Assembly (NCBI GenBank): GCA_020434605.1
Contig: JAGRAL010000052.1
Location: 1 to 12,996 of the forward strand
DNA from: Bdellovibrionales bacterium
GTDB lineage: Bacteria; Bdellovibrionota; Bdellovibrionia; Bdellovibrionales; UBA840
DNA: 12,996 nucleotides
Direction: 5' to 3'
The position numbers were made by a program, and so were the translations under genes. The first letter of the stretch is position 1, and every line of letters starts with the position of its first letter. This document shows positions 6,323 to 12,986 of the stretch, piece by piece. The notes under the pieces are model-generated. The model did not search any database. It was not told the origin of the DNA and saw only the letters and a program-made list of their open reading frames with translations.

Positions 6323-6955
6323 ATGTGGTGGAAACAAGGTCAAAGATTAACTAGGTTATATACTTTTAAGCATAGAAGATTTCAGTTAATCGACAGTAAG
6401 TTTCAATGGAAATACACACTCGTACTTGCGGGTGGTGTAGGGGTTTTTAGTTTATTTGCTTACAGCGTGGCTTGGTATTTTATTGAGCAGAACTATAAGA
6501 TATTCATTGATTATGCCTATGCACACTCGCCAAACTTTGTATCTAATCTAGAGTTTGAGCGTCGTTGGATACAAAATATATTAGCAGGCTCCTTATTAGG
6601 ACTTAATATTTTTGTGGTATTTACTACTTTAAAAATCCTTAACTCTATTTTATTTCCTCTACAGGTGATGAAAAGACACTTACTGCATTTAACTAAGGGG
6701 GACTGGAGTCAGCCTGAAGTTAAGGTGCGTGCAGGGGATGACTATACGGAGCTTGTAGATGCGTATAACTACTTTTATAAAGCTTTACAAAGGCAATCCA
6801 TGAGTGAGCTAAATAAAATGATGAGCTTAGAAATTTCTAAAAATGCTCATAGGTCTAGGGATTTATGGAAGCATTTGGTGGAGTATAAATACGAACAACT
6901 TAACGGTTCTTCCTTAGAGTTTGAGAAATCTCACGACCCACATCTCGCTTCTTGA
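6323..6955 (+). CDS. Two-TM membrane protein with HAMP-like domain
   Basis: The 210-aa protein has a basic N-terminus ending in DSKFQWKY, a first membrane helix (about 31-54), and a roughly 28-residue presumably periplasmic segment. A second membrane helix follows (about 84-107), then a HAMP-like helical pair (about 108-158) with the conserved Pro (P112), KVRAGD (134-139) and a second helix DYTELVDAYNYFYKAL. A further charged helical tail follows, but no kinase, cyclase or methyl-accepting domain. HAMP domains normally pass signals from sensor to output; here the output would be a partner or the tail itself. The KFQ-TM-TM-HAMP unit resembles the C-terminal extension of LspA in this window. 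The last 56 bases overlap the convergent smpB gene. Domain layout is well supported; function is unknown. Confidence 0.78.
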   Translation: MWWKQGQRLTRLYTFKHRRFQLIDSKFQWKYTLVLAGGVGVFSLFAYSVAWYFIEQNYKIFIDYAYAHSPNFVSNLEFERRWIQNILAGSLLGLNIFVVFTTLKILNSILFPLQVMKRHLLHLTKGDWSQPEVKVRAGDDYTELVDAYNYFYKALQRQSMSELNKMMSLEISKNAHRSRDLWKHLVEYKYEQLNGSSLEFEKSHDPHLAS

Positions 6956-7361
6956 TAGCGGCTCTTTTATCATGGGCTTTTTTACCTTTTGCTAAGGCTA
7001 TTTCTAATTTAGCTCTTCCGTTTTTTAAATAAATTTTAGTAGCAACTATAGTTAATCCAGATGCTGTAGCTTTTCTGTCTAAGCGTTCGATTTCGATTTT
7101 GTGAGCTAATAACTTTCTTTTTCTCTCTGGGGCATGATTGTTGTGAGTACTTTCTTTATAAGTGCTAATGTGGGCTTTGTGTAAGTAAAGCTCACCGCGC
7201 TCAATTAAAACATATGCGTCTTTTAGGTTACATGAACCACCACGAATAGATTTTATCTCACTACCAGTGAGAACCATTCCAACTTCTAATTTTTCTAAAA
7301 GCTGGTAATCATGGCTAGCTTTTTTATTGTGGTGAATTATTTTAATCGCTTTATCAGTCAT
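6900..7361 (-). CDS. smpB: SsrA-binding protein SmpB
   Basis: SmpB binds tmRNA and carries it to stalled ribosomes for trans-translation. The 153-aa product matches the family along its length: HHNKKASHDYQLLEKLEVGMVLTGSEIKSIRGGSCN-type N-terminal core (11-45), YLHKAHIS, the HNNHAPERKRKLL segment, LTIVATKIYLKNGRAKLEIALAKGKK, and a basic C-terminal tail (HDKRAAIKKRD...) that enters the decoding centre. Its ATG overlaps the end of the rluB-like gene by 8 bases with no clear Shine-Dalgarno, so translation is probably coupled. Its 3' end overlaps the convergent HAMP-like gene. No tmRNA gene is apparent nearby. Identification is very secure. Confidence 0.97.
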   Translation of the reverse strand: MTDKAIKIIHHNKKASHDYQLLEKLEVGMVLTGSEIKSIRGGSCNLKDAYVLIERGELYLHKAHISTYKESTHNNHAPERKRKLLAHKIEIERLDRKATASGLTIVATKIYLKNGRAKLEIALAKGKKAHDKRAAIKKRDVGREISQTLRKNR

Positions 7362-8136
7362 TTTCAGAAATTATTTTTTTGCTCTTTAATTTAGTCTTTT
7401 TTTCTTTGTGCGGATCTTCAAATATCTTTTCTAAATCTTTTTTAAGTAGGACTTTAAATTCTCCGCGTTTTAGCGTTCCTAGCTCTAGTCCGCCAATAGC
7501 AACCCCATGTAGTTTTAAAACATCAAGTTTAAAATTACCAAACATCTTTCTAATCTGACGGTTTTTACCTTCTGTGATTTCGATGATAAGCCAATCATTT
7601 TGCGGCGTAGATTTTTTAGCAATTCGTTCTAAACGTTTTGCTGATACTCTACCGCCTTCGGGAATAGACATCCCGCGCTTCATTTTATTGATCATAGTGG
7701 GTGTTATCTTGCCGCCAATTTTTACTAGATAGCGCTTAGGGATATTATATTTTGGATGACTTACTTGGTTAGCAAAATCGCCATCATTAGTGAGTAAGAG
7801 TAAGCCCTCAGAATCCCAATCTAAACGACCAACGGGAAATACCTTAGTCTTTAAGCGAGCTAGATAGTCAGTGATTGTGGGGCGACCTAATGGGTCCTCA
7901 AGACTTGTAATTACATTTTTAGGTTTATGAAACATTAGGTATAGTAGCTCTTCGCTTTTGGCTTGAACCAGCTTTCCATTAACCTTTACTTTATCAACGG
8001 AAGGGTCAATTTTAACACCTAATTCGAATACACGCTTACCATTAACTGTGACCTCACCACTTTCAATGAGTAGATCGGCTTTTCTGCGGCTGGCAATACC
8101 TTGTGTGGCTAAAAATTTATTGAGACGTACTTCCAT
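7354..8136 (-). CDS. rluB: RluB/RsuA-family rRNA pseudouridine synthase
   Basis: The enzyme isomerises a specific uridine in rRNA to pseudouridine; RluB acts on 23S rRNA and RsuA on 16S. The 260-aa protein has an N-terminal S4 RNA-binding domain (RLNKFLATQGIASRRKADLLI, to about residue 60), followed by the catalytic domain. The signature VGRLDWDSEGLLLLTNDGD (102-120) contains the catalytic Asp106, and KRYLVKI and EGKNRQIRKMF (189-199) follow. A Lys-rich tail (about 236-260) extends beyond the core. RluB is preferred to RsuA because of the S4 sequence and the LLLLTNDGDFANQVSHP stretch, but the exact target is not proven. AAGGG (8151-8147) lies 10 bases before the ATG. It overlaps the upstream 317-aa gene by 20 bases and smpB by 8. 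Confidence 0.9.
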   Translation of the reverse strand: MEVRLNKFLATQGIASRRKADLLIESGEVTVNGKRVFELGVKIDPSVDKVKVNGKLVQAKSEELLYLMFHKPKNVITSLEDPLGRPTITDYLARLKTKVFPVGRLDWDSEGLLLLTNDGDFANQVSHPKYNIPKRYLVKIGGKITPTMINKMKRGMSIPEGGRVSAKRLERIAKKSTPQNDWLIIEITEGKNRQIRKMFGNFKLDVLKLHGVAIGGLELGTLKRGEFKVLLKKDLEKIFEDPHKEKKTKLKSKKIISEND

Positions 8137-9070
8137 GGAGATCGGACCCTTCTAGTGCTTTTTGCAAATTGGCTGCAACTTCTTTTAGTAGGAGTTGTAG
8201 TAGTTTGTCATTAGGAAAAATATTTTCGACTGCATTTTTTCCTCTCTCAAGCGCTGTATAGGCCAGGCGCTGAGCTCTAGGGTCTTTAGAGTGTAGTAAT
8301 TTTAGAGCATCCTCTAAAAGACGGGTCAATTCTTCATATAAAGGGTGGTGGTCTTTGCCGACAAGTAAGCTCTCTAGACGCTTAAGAGAGTAGAAGAGTT
8401 TTGAGTGTTCTTGTAGGTTTGTAATGGTTTTCTCTTCTACGCATTGAAGGGTATAACCTCTTAGGCTTTTAATTTTAGTATTGTGGTAATTCTTCTCAAA
8501 TACGATATTTTGAAACGAGCCTATATTTACTTGGTTTAAGGTAAATGGCAAAATCTCCATACTTGCATCATAATAAATGATTTCGTCGGTAGTTAGAGGG
8601 CTAATACTGGCTTCATTGATAAAGCAGTTAGTATTAAGAATTTGTAGCGCTTTGTTACCGTTTTTCCAGGTATAAACAACAAGTATGTCGTTTGCACCAA
8701 CACTGAAATATCGGTAGCTTACATTTTTTGTTTCAGCATACTTTTCTATGATGGGTAAAAAATCTCGCTTATTTTCAATCGAAATAATCTGTAGGTTTTG
8801 TAAGAAATAGCTTTTAGAAAGCTCTCGGCATTCGGCCTCTGAAAACACATATCCAAGTATTCTTTTTAGATGGTTTTGAAAATTAGGCATTTCGCTGCGC
8901 CAATATTCAAAGCTATAAGCTCGACGACAAAAGCCCTCTAAAGTGTGTAAATCAAATGTGTCAGCTGGACCTTTGTAGTGCTTTAAATAATTTGAAAAAG
9001 CTAAGACTACAGGATTCTTAGTGTTTTCTAATTTTTTGAGTTTTTCGCTTATTTGAAGAACAGTTTCCAT
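8117..9070 (-). CDS. Hypothetical protein, 317 aa
   Basis: I do not recognise this family. The product is soluble-looking: no signal peptide, lipobox or membrane helix. The N-terminal third is helical and rich in Lys, Phe and Tyr (LKKLENTKNPVVLAFSNYL; FCRRAYSFEYWRSEMPNF). The middle (about 110-215) looks like a beta-rich domain (YRYFSVGANDILVVYTW, NKALQILNTN, DEIIYYDASMEILPF). The C-terminus (about 225-310) is again helical with many Leu. The length, codon use and 20-base overlap with the rluB-like gene argue that it is real and co-transcribed with rluB and smpB, so it may act in RNA or ribosome biology, but that is only context. No Shine-Dalgarno is seen before ATG. It diverges from the small gene at 9129. 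Confidence 0.7.
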   Translation of the reverse strand: METVLQISEKLKKLENTKNPVVLAFSNYLKHYKGPADTFDLHTLEGFCRRAYSFEYWRSEMPNFQNHLKRILGYVFSEAECRELSKSYFLQNLQIISIENKRDFLPIIEKYAETKNVSYRYFSVGANDILVVYTWKNGNKALQILNTNCFINEASISPLTTDEIIYYDASMEILPFTLNQVNIGSFQNIVFEKNYHNTKIKSLRGYTLQCVEEKTITNLQEHSKLFYSLKRLESLLVGKDHHPLYEELTRLLEDALKLLHSKDPRAQRLAYTALERGKNAVENIFPNDKLLQLLLKEVAANLQKALEGSDLHGSTSQ

Positions 9071-9128
9071 CTATTTTACGATAGATATCTTTCCAGCTTT
9101 AGTCTAGAATTTTTAATGGGGGAAGCAG

Positions 9129-9329
9129 ATGGATAATACGATTTCTATTAAGAATGTGGAGTCTCAAATTGATGAAATGATTCGAGGACAACAAACCTTG
9201 ATACGCAATATGGAAGCCCGAATGCAAGAACTAGCTGAGGTGATCGAGCAAAAAGAATTGATCATCGCCAATCAAATGTCTCTTATCAGAGAATTACGCC
9301 AAGAACTTCTACGATTAAAAAAATTATAA
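9129..9329 (+). CDS. Small coiled-coil protein, 66 aa
   Basis: A short acidic/basic protein that is almost wholly one predicted coiled coil: IDEMIRGQQTLIRNMEARMQ and then ELAEVIEQKELIIANQMSLIRELRQELLRLKKL, with Ile/Leu/Met at heptad-like spacing. There is no signal peptide. A purine-rich GGGGGAAG (9118-9125) just before ATG may act as the ribosome site. It lies in the same direction as motA, 117 bases upstream, and diverges from the 317-aa gene. The size resembles SlyX-type proteins, but no SlyX motif is evident. I cannot assign a function; a link to the stator is only positional. Confidence 0.65.
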   Translation: MDNTISIKNVESQIDEMIRGQQTLIRNMEARMQELAEVIEQKELIIANQMSLIRELRQELLRLKKL

Positions 9330-9336
9330 GACTAGA

Positions 9337-9372
9337 CTAGGCCTTGTAGTATCTAGTGGTACCAAGGTCTAG
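9337..9372. repeat. CTAG-rich inverted repeat upstream of motA
   Basis: CTAGGCCTTG (9337-9346) and CAAGGTCTAG (9363-9372) pair along 10 positions with one G-U, around a 16-base loop. CTAG occurs four times between 9332 and 9372. No T-run follows the right arm, so it does not look like an intrinsic terminator. It could be a protein-binding site or a transcript-end structure for the small upstream gene. Confidence 0.45.
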
Positions 9373-9375
9373 AAC

Positions 9376-9405
9376 TTAACATAGAATATCAAACTTTTCT
9401 GTAAT
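9376..9405 (+). promoter_or_regulatory. Candidate promoter of motAB
   Basis: TTAACA (9376-9381) and TGTAAT (9400-9405) are separated by 18 bases, each one mismatch from the sigma70 hexamers. A weaker alternative in the same stretch resembles a flagellar sigma28 promoter: TCAAACTT (9389-9396) and TCCGAGAT (9409-9416), 12 bases apart. The leader would be about 30 bases, and AGGAA (9436-9440) is a fair Shine-Dalgarno for motA. Confidence 0.35.
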
Positions 9406-9446
9406 GATTCCGAGATGATAATCAAGAACTCAACTAGGAATGCAAT

Positions 9447-10295
9447 ATGGGATTTTTTGGAATCATCTTTGGTGTCGCGACGGTTATGGCTGGTTACCTT
9501 ATGCATCATGGTAAAATAGGTATATTAATCCAGCCCACAGAAGTAATTATTATTTTCGGTGCTGCTATTGGCTCTGCATTTATCATGGCACCGTTATCAA
9601 AAGTTCTAGCGCTTATCAAAATGGTGATCAAAGCTCTCACGTACTCTGGTATTAAAAAAGAGCAATACAATGAACTTCTATCAGTAATGTTTCAACTCTT
9701 TCAAACATTTAGAAAAGATGGACCGCAATCCATCGAAGCGCATATTGAAAAGCCAGAATCTTCAGAGATATTTAAAAAATCTCCTTATTTGTTACATCAC
9801 CATCACGCGCTTTCTTTTATGTGTGATACAATGAAAATTACTTTATCCGCAGATATTTCACCATTCGATGTGGATGACTTACTAGACCAAGATATTAAAT
9901 CTATGCACGAAGAAGAACACGAATCTCAACATATCATGCAGGTAATATCAGAAGCACTACCAGGTTTAGGTATCGTTGCGGCGGTTCTTGGTATCGTTAT
10001 CACGATGGGTAAGCTAGATCAGGGTACTGAGACTATCGGTATGTCCGTTGCTGCCGCTCTTGTGGGCACGTTCATGGGGGTTTGGGCATGTTACGGTTTT
10101 ATCGGACCGATTGCATCTAAGATAGCTTCTGATTTAAATGATGAATCTTATTTTTTCAAAGCAATTAAAGCAGCCCTGGTGTCAAATCAGAAAGGTGCGC
10201 CTCCATTAGTATGCGTGGATGCAGCAAGAAGAGTGATACCACCTCACGTAAGACCATCTTTTAATGAGATGGATGAATTGACTAAAAAGAAATAG
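9447..10295 (+). CDS. motA: Flagellar motor stator protein MotA
   Basis: MotA forms the ion-conducting stator with MotB in the inner membrane and pushes on the rotor protein FliG. The 282-aa product has the four-helix layout: two N-terminal helices (about 1-20 and 32-55), a large cytoplasmic loop with FRKDGPQSIEAHIEKPESSEIF (the charged residues contacting FliG lie here), and two C-terminal helices. These contain LPGLGIVAAVLGIVITMG (171-188; P172) and ALVGTFMGVWACYGFIGP (204-221; P221), matching the two functionally important prolines of E. coli MotA. A His-rich patch (HHHH at 117-120) is a local oddity. AGGAA lies 6 bases before ATG. motB follows 7 bases after its stop codon. Identification is very secure. 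Confidence 0.96.
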   Translation: MGFFGIIFGVATVMAGYLMHHGKIGILIQPTEVIIIFGAAIGSAFIMAPLSKVLALIKMVIKALTYSGIKKEQYNELLSVMFQLFQTFRKDGPQSIEAHIEKPESSEIFKKSPYLLHHHHALSFMCDTMKITLSADISPFDVDDLLDQDIKSMHEEEHESQHIMQVISEALPGLGIVAAVLGIVITMGKLDQGTETIGMSVAAALVGTFMGVWACYGFIGPIASKIASDLNDESYFFKAIKAALVSNQKGAPPLVCVDAARRVIPPHVRPSFNEMDELTKKK

Positions 10296-10302
10296 GTGAA
10301 AC

Positions 10303-11184
10303 TTGGCTAAGAACGCAAAGCAAACCATCATTATTAAAAAGTACAACATCATCGCGGGTCACCACGGTGGTGCTTGGAAGGTTGCGTTTGCTGACTTTAT
10401 GACAGCTATGATGGCGTTCTTTCTTGTGATGTGGCTAATGAGTCAATCAGAAGATGTTAAGAAGCAAATAGCTAGTTATTTTACTGGTCCAAGTATGCTA
10501 GAACATGATTTTTCAAGTTATGGAGCCAAACTAACCCTTGAAAAACTTTTCTTAGATCTAGCAAATGAACCATTGGGCACATTACAAAAAATGCTACAGC
10601 CAGTTGATTACACGCCTAATATTATGTCGATGGGTAATCAAGAAATCATCTTGCATCAAATAGCTGAAGATATCGGGCTTTTAGCTAAAAGTGTTTCGAT
10701 CAACGAAGACCAAGTTGATTTTGAGATTTATGACTATATGCTATTTCAAATTGGAGGAGCTCAAATCTCAAGTCAGTTTGCAGATGTGATGGAGAAAATT
10801 AGAAAATTAACAGTAGGTCTTGAAGATGCTATTGTTACCATTGATTCAGAGATTTATGTAGAAACTGTACCTGGTAAAAACATTGAAACTGCTGACAGGG
10901 TAGCACTGCAGAGATCATATATTTTAAAAAAATATTTAGAAACAGTTATTAAACATCCTTCAGTTACGATCAAAGTTGAAAAGAATGTTAAAAAGGCTGA
11001 AGTTCTTCCTCCATCAGGAATGCCAGCTGGTAGTATTATATTTTCAATCAAGCAAAAATCTCGCTTAACAGACGGCGGAGCACCTAGAAAAATCGAAACA
11101 GAGCTAGGAGCTGGTAAAGTGCGCCAATCTGTATACGAGGATATTGTTAAGAAGGTTGAAAGCCGTAAGAAAAAGCAAAAGTAG
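10303..11184 (+). CDS. motB: Flagellar motor stator protein MotB with divergent C-terminal domain
   Basis: MotB pairs with MotA; its single membrane helix carries the ion-binding Asp, and its periplasmic OmpA-like domain anchors the stator to peptidoglycan. Here the N-terminal part is textbook: HHGGAWKVAFADFMTAMMAF, with the proton-binding Asp31, and FLVMWLMSQSE. A plug-like segment follows (about 50-65). The C-terminal region (about 138-255) keeps the length of an OmpA-like domain but lacks the usual GHTD and NRRI signatures; VTIDSEIYVE and VALQRSYILKKYLE stand where they are expected. The start is TTG at 10303, with AGGTGA at 10294-10299; no ATG is available before the membrane helix motif. 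The tail is Lys-rich. The family is certain; peptidoglycan binding is doubtful. Confidence 0.93.
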   Translation: MAKNAKQTIIIKKYNIIAGHHGGAWKVAFADFMTAMMAFFLVMWLMSQSEDVKKQIASYFTGPSMLEHDFSSYGAKLTLEKLFLDLANEPLGTLQKMLQPVDYTPNIMSMGNQEIILHQIAEDIGLLAKSVSINEDQVDFEIYDYMLFQIGGAQISSQFADVMEKIRKLTVGLEDAIVTIDSEIYVETVPGKNIETADRVALQRSYILKKYLETVIKHPSVTIKVEKNVKKAEVLPPSGMPAGSIIFSIKQKSRLTDGGAPRKIETELGAGKVRQSVYEDIVKKVESRKKKQK

Positions 11185-11193
11185 TAGCTTTTT
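11170..11193 (+). terminator. Weak A/T-rich hairpin at the end of motB
   Basis: AAAAAGC (11170-11176) pairs with GCTTTTT (11187-11193) around a 10-base loop that holds the motB stop codon. Only two G-C pairs are present. The T-run is part of the stem, so termination would be inefficient at best. Confidence 0.2.
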
Positions 11194-11219
11194 GACGGAT
11201 CTATTGCTATTCCTCACTC

Positions 11220-12062
11220 ATGTTATCAAAAAGTAAGCGACCCTATGAATTGCCAGTAATCGCTATCGATATAGAGACTTCTGGAGCGTATCCGCTGGTT
11301 TCTGAAATCTGTGAAATTGCTGCTGTAAAATACCAAGATGGTAAGATCGTAGATACATTTCAATCGCTTGTAAAAGTAAGTGAGCCAATGTCTGACTTTA
11401 TTATTGGCATACATGGAATCACCAATGAGATGGTCGCTGATGCTCCAACTATTGATCAAGTTTTACCGGATTTTTTAAAGTTCATTGATAATGCAATTAT
11501 AATTGGACACCATGTACAGTTTGATTTGGGTTTCATAGCTATCGAAATTGAGAGACTAAATGTAAAGTATCCTAATAATCTAGCGCTGTGTACTAGCTTG
11601 TTATCCCGAGCCCTGATTACAGAAAGTCCTAATCATAAATTGCAGACTCTTATTAAATTTTTAAAGTTAGATCAAGGAACTGCTCACCGAGCTCTTGATG
11701 ATTCAAAGGCATGTTTAGAGTTATTTCATCGTTGCATGTCAAGAGTAGAGTCGGACACAACTTTTTTAGAGTTAGAAGAAATCCAAGAAAAACCTCTTAC
11801 TTGGGAAACATTTTCGATGAAAAAATTTGTTACTACGCAAATAACTACTAGTCTGTATGAGGCGATAAAAGCAAAAAGAGCAGTTGAAATCAATTATCAA
11901 ACATCAAGTGTTAAAACAAATTACTACCGTGAGATACATCCAAAAGGTTTGGTGTTAAATCCAGATCAACCTTACGTTATCGCTCTTTGCACGCAAGAAA
12001 TGCGTGATAAAAGATTTTATGTTAATAAGATACTAGATGTTAGGGGTATGGCGGGCTATTGA
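11220..12062 (+). CDS. DnaQ-like 3'-5' exonuclease with C-terminal WYL-like domain
   Basis: The N-terminal 175 residues are a DEDDh exonuclease of the DnaQ/epsilon type: AIDIETSG (Asp17, Glu19), IIGHHVQFD (Asp102) and HRALDDSKAC (His156, Asp161), so all five catalytic positions are present. Epsilon proteins usually stop soon after this. Here a linker (about 176-207) leads to residues 208-280, which look like a WYL domain: LYEAIKAKRAVEINYQ, REIHPKGLVLNPDQPYVIALC and RFYVNKILDVRG. WYL domains are known as ligand-sensing or nucleic-acid-binding modules in transcriptional regulators. The fusion suggests a nuclease controlled by a ligand or nucleic-acid end, but this is inference. ATG has no Shine-Dalgarno, and the gene lies 35 bases after motB. 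It converges with lspA with a 7-base overlap. The exonuclease call is secure; the WYL call is fairly confident. Confidence 0.88.
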   Translation: MLSKSKRPYELPVIAIDIETSGAYPLVSEICEIAAVKYQDGKIVDTFQSLVKVSEPMSDFIIGIHGITNEMVADAPTIDQVLPDFLKFIDNAIIIGHHVQFDLGFIAIEIERLNVKYPNNLALCTSLLSRALITESPNHKLQTLIKFLKLDQGTAHRALDDSKACLELFHRCMSRVESDTTFLELEEIQEKPLTWETFSMKKFVTTQITTSLYEAIKAKRAVEINYQTSSVKTNYYREIHPKGLVLNPDQPYVIALCTQEMRDKRFYVNKILDVRGMAGY

Positions 12063-12952
12063 TCTTTAAGAATTTGCCGCATCTTTTTAGTTAGTTCGGC
12101 AGCCGCTTTTTCTAGATGCATGAATTCATCCCCGGCACGTAACTTTAATGCCCTAGGTTTATCGTTGATTAAATCGTTAATGTAATTTTCAAAGGCATAT
12201 ACAGGACCTGCAACTCTGTGTGAAATAATTAAGCCTACTAAAAATAAAACTACACAAAAACCAAATGTTAACATTGCGTATGTAACAATGTAGGGATGTA
12301 GAAATTGCTTTTCTATGTCAATTGTCATGTTGGGCATGTTCTCTAAAGTGATACGAATGTACGTGTATGAAAATACGCCCGCGATTAATGATAGTGCAAA
12401 TCCTAAGGCCCCTAGTATATAGCAGTATCTAAGCTGAAACTTAGGGTTTACCCAATATGACTTTCTTAAATTTTGCTCAGGCCACAATAAGTTACTTTCT
12501 TTAAAGCAGGCATAAATAATCATGCCGTAGCCAAACCACTGCAAAACATCAGCTAAATTCATAGCGGGGCTAATTTTTCCAAATCCTTTGAAAATTAAAA
12601 AGTCGATCACATAACCGTATACGATTCTATCGTAAACATTTCCAAGAATTCCACCTAGAAGCATGGACATTCCGGCTCTAAGAGTCAGCGACTTATTGGG
12701 CAGTAAATACTGTATGATAATATAGGAGAATACTAAAAATGCTCCACCAACAGACAATGAGACTACGCGTAGTAAGGGAGGTAAACTAGAAAATAAACCG
12801 AGCATTGCTCCATGGTTATGATGTAAGACAAATCCAAAAAAGCCAAAATCTTGAAAGCCAACAATGCCAGAAGCCCATACTTTTGTGGCGCGATCTATAA
12901 TCCATACTAACAGAAGGGGAAGTACAACGATGAGCCAATGGCGTTTTTTCAT
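12056..12952 (-). CDS. lspA: Lipoprotein signal peptidase LspA with extra C-terminal TM-HAMP module
   Basis: LspA cleaves the signal peptide of diacylglyceryl-modified prolipoproteins in the inner membrane and would process the lipoproteins encoded in this window. Residues 1-155 are a complete LspA with four membrane helices: IIDRATKVWA near the N-terminus, HNHGAMLGLF (45-54), GGILGNVYDRI (catalytic Asp108), VIDFLIF and NLADV (catalytic Asp135). LspA is normally about 160-170 aa; this protein has 298. Residues about 160-298 add YWVNPKFQLRY, a membrane helix (about 176-199), a short loop, another helix (about 222-244) and a HAMP-like region (P250, LKLRAGDEF at 269-277). There is no internal stop or frame change, so it is a genuine single reading frame. 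ATG lacks a Shine-Dalgarno. Confidence 0.93.
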   Translation of the reverse strand: MKKRHWLIVVLPLLLVWIIDRATKVWASGIVGFQDFGFFGFVLHHNHGAMLGLFSSLPPLLRVVSLSVGGAFLVFSYIIIQYLLPNKSLTLRAGMSMLLGGILGNVYDRIVYGYVIDFLIFKGFGKISPAMNLADVLQWFGYGMIIYACFKESNLLWPEQNLRKSYWVNPKFQLRYCYILGALGFALSLIAGVFSYTYIRITLENMPNMTIDIEKQFLHPYIVTYAMLTFGFCVVLFLVGLIISHRVAGPVYAFENYINDLINDKPRALKLRAGDEFMHLEKAAAELTKKMRQILKDQ

Positions 12953-12958
12953 ACTTAA

Positions 12959-12986
12959 AGTCTAACAAACAGACGAATATACTCAA
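12959..12986 (-). promoter_or_regulatory. Candidate leaderless promoter of lspA
   Basis: On the minus strand, TTGAGT (12986-12981) and TAGACT (12964-12959) are separated by 16 bases. The -10 box ends six bases before the ATG, so the transcript would begin at or beside the start codon. There is no Shine-Dalgarno. Matches to consensus are moderate (4 of 6 each). Confidence 0.3.

Noticed and set aside
6900..7361. tmRNA (ssrA) gene next to smpB
   Set aside because: Both sides of smpB are filled by coding sequence; no tmRNA-like structure or tag peptide frame is seen.
9129..9329. SlyX assignment for the 66-aa coiled-coil protein
   Set aside because: Only size and coiled-coil character match; no SlyX sequence motif is visible.
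10854..11051. Minus-strand open frame inside motB
   Set aside because: Antisense to a certain gene, with no start signal and no recognisable domain.
11226..11459. Minus-strand open frame inside the exonuclease gene
   Set aside because: Antisense to the DEDDh catalytic core, with no independent support.
12050..12085. Terminator between the exonuclease and lspA genes
   Set aside because: GCGG and CCGC could pair only across a very long loop with a mismatch beside the stem; too weak to call.
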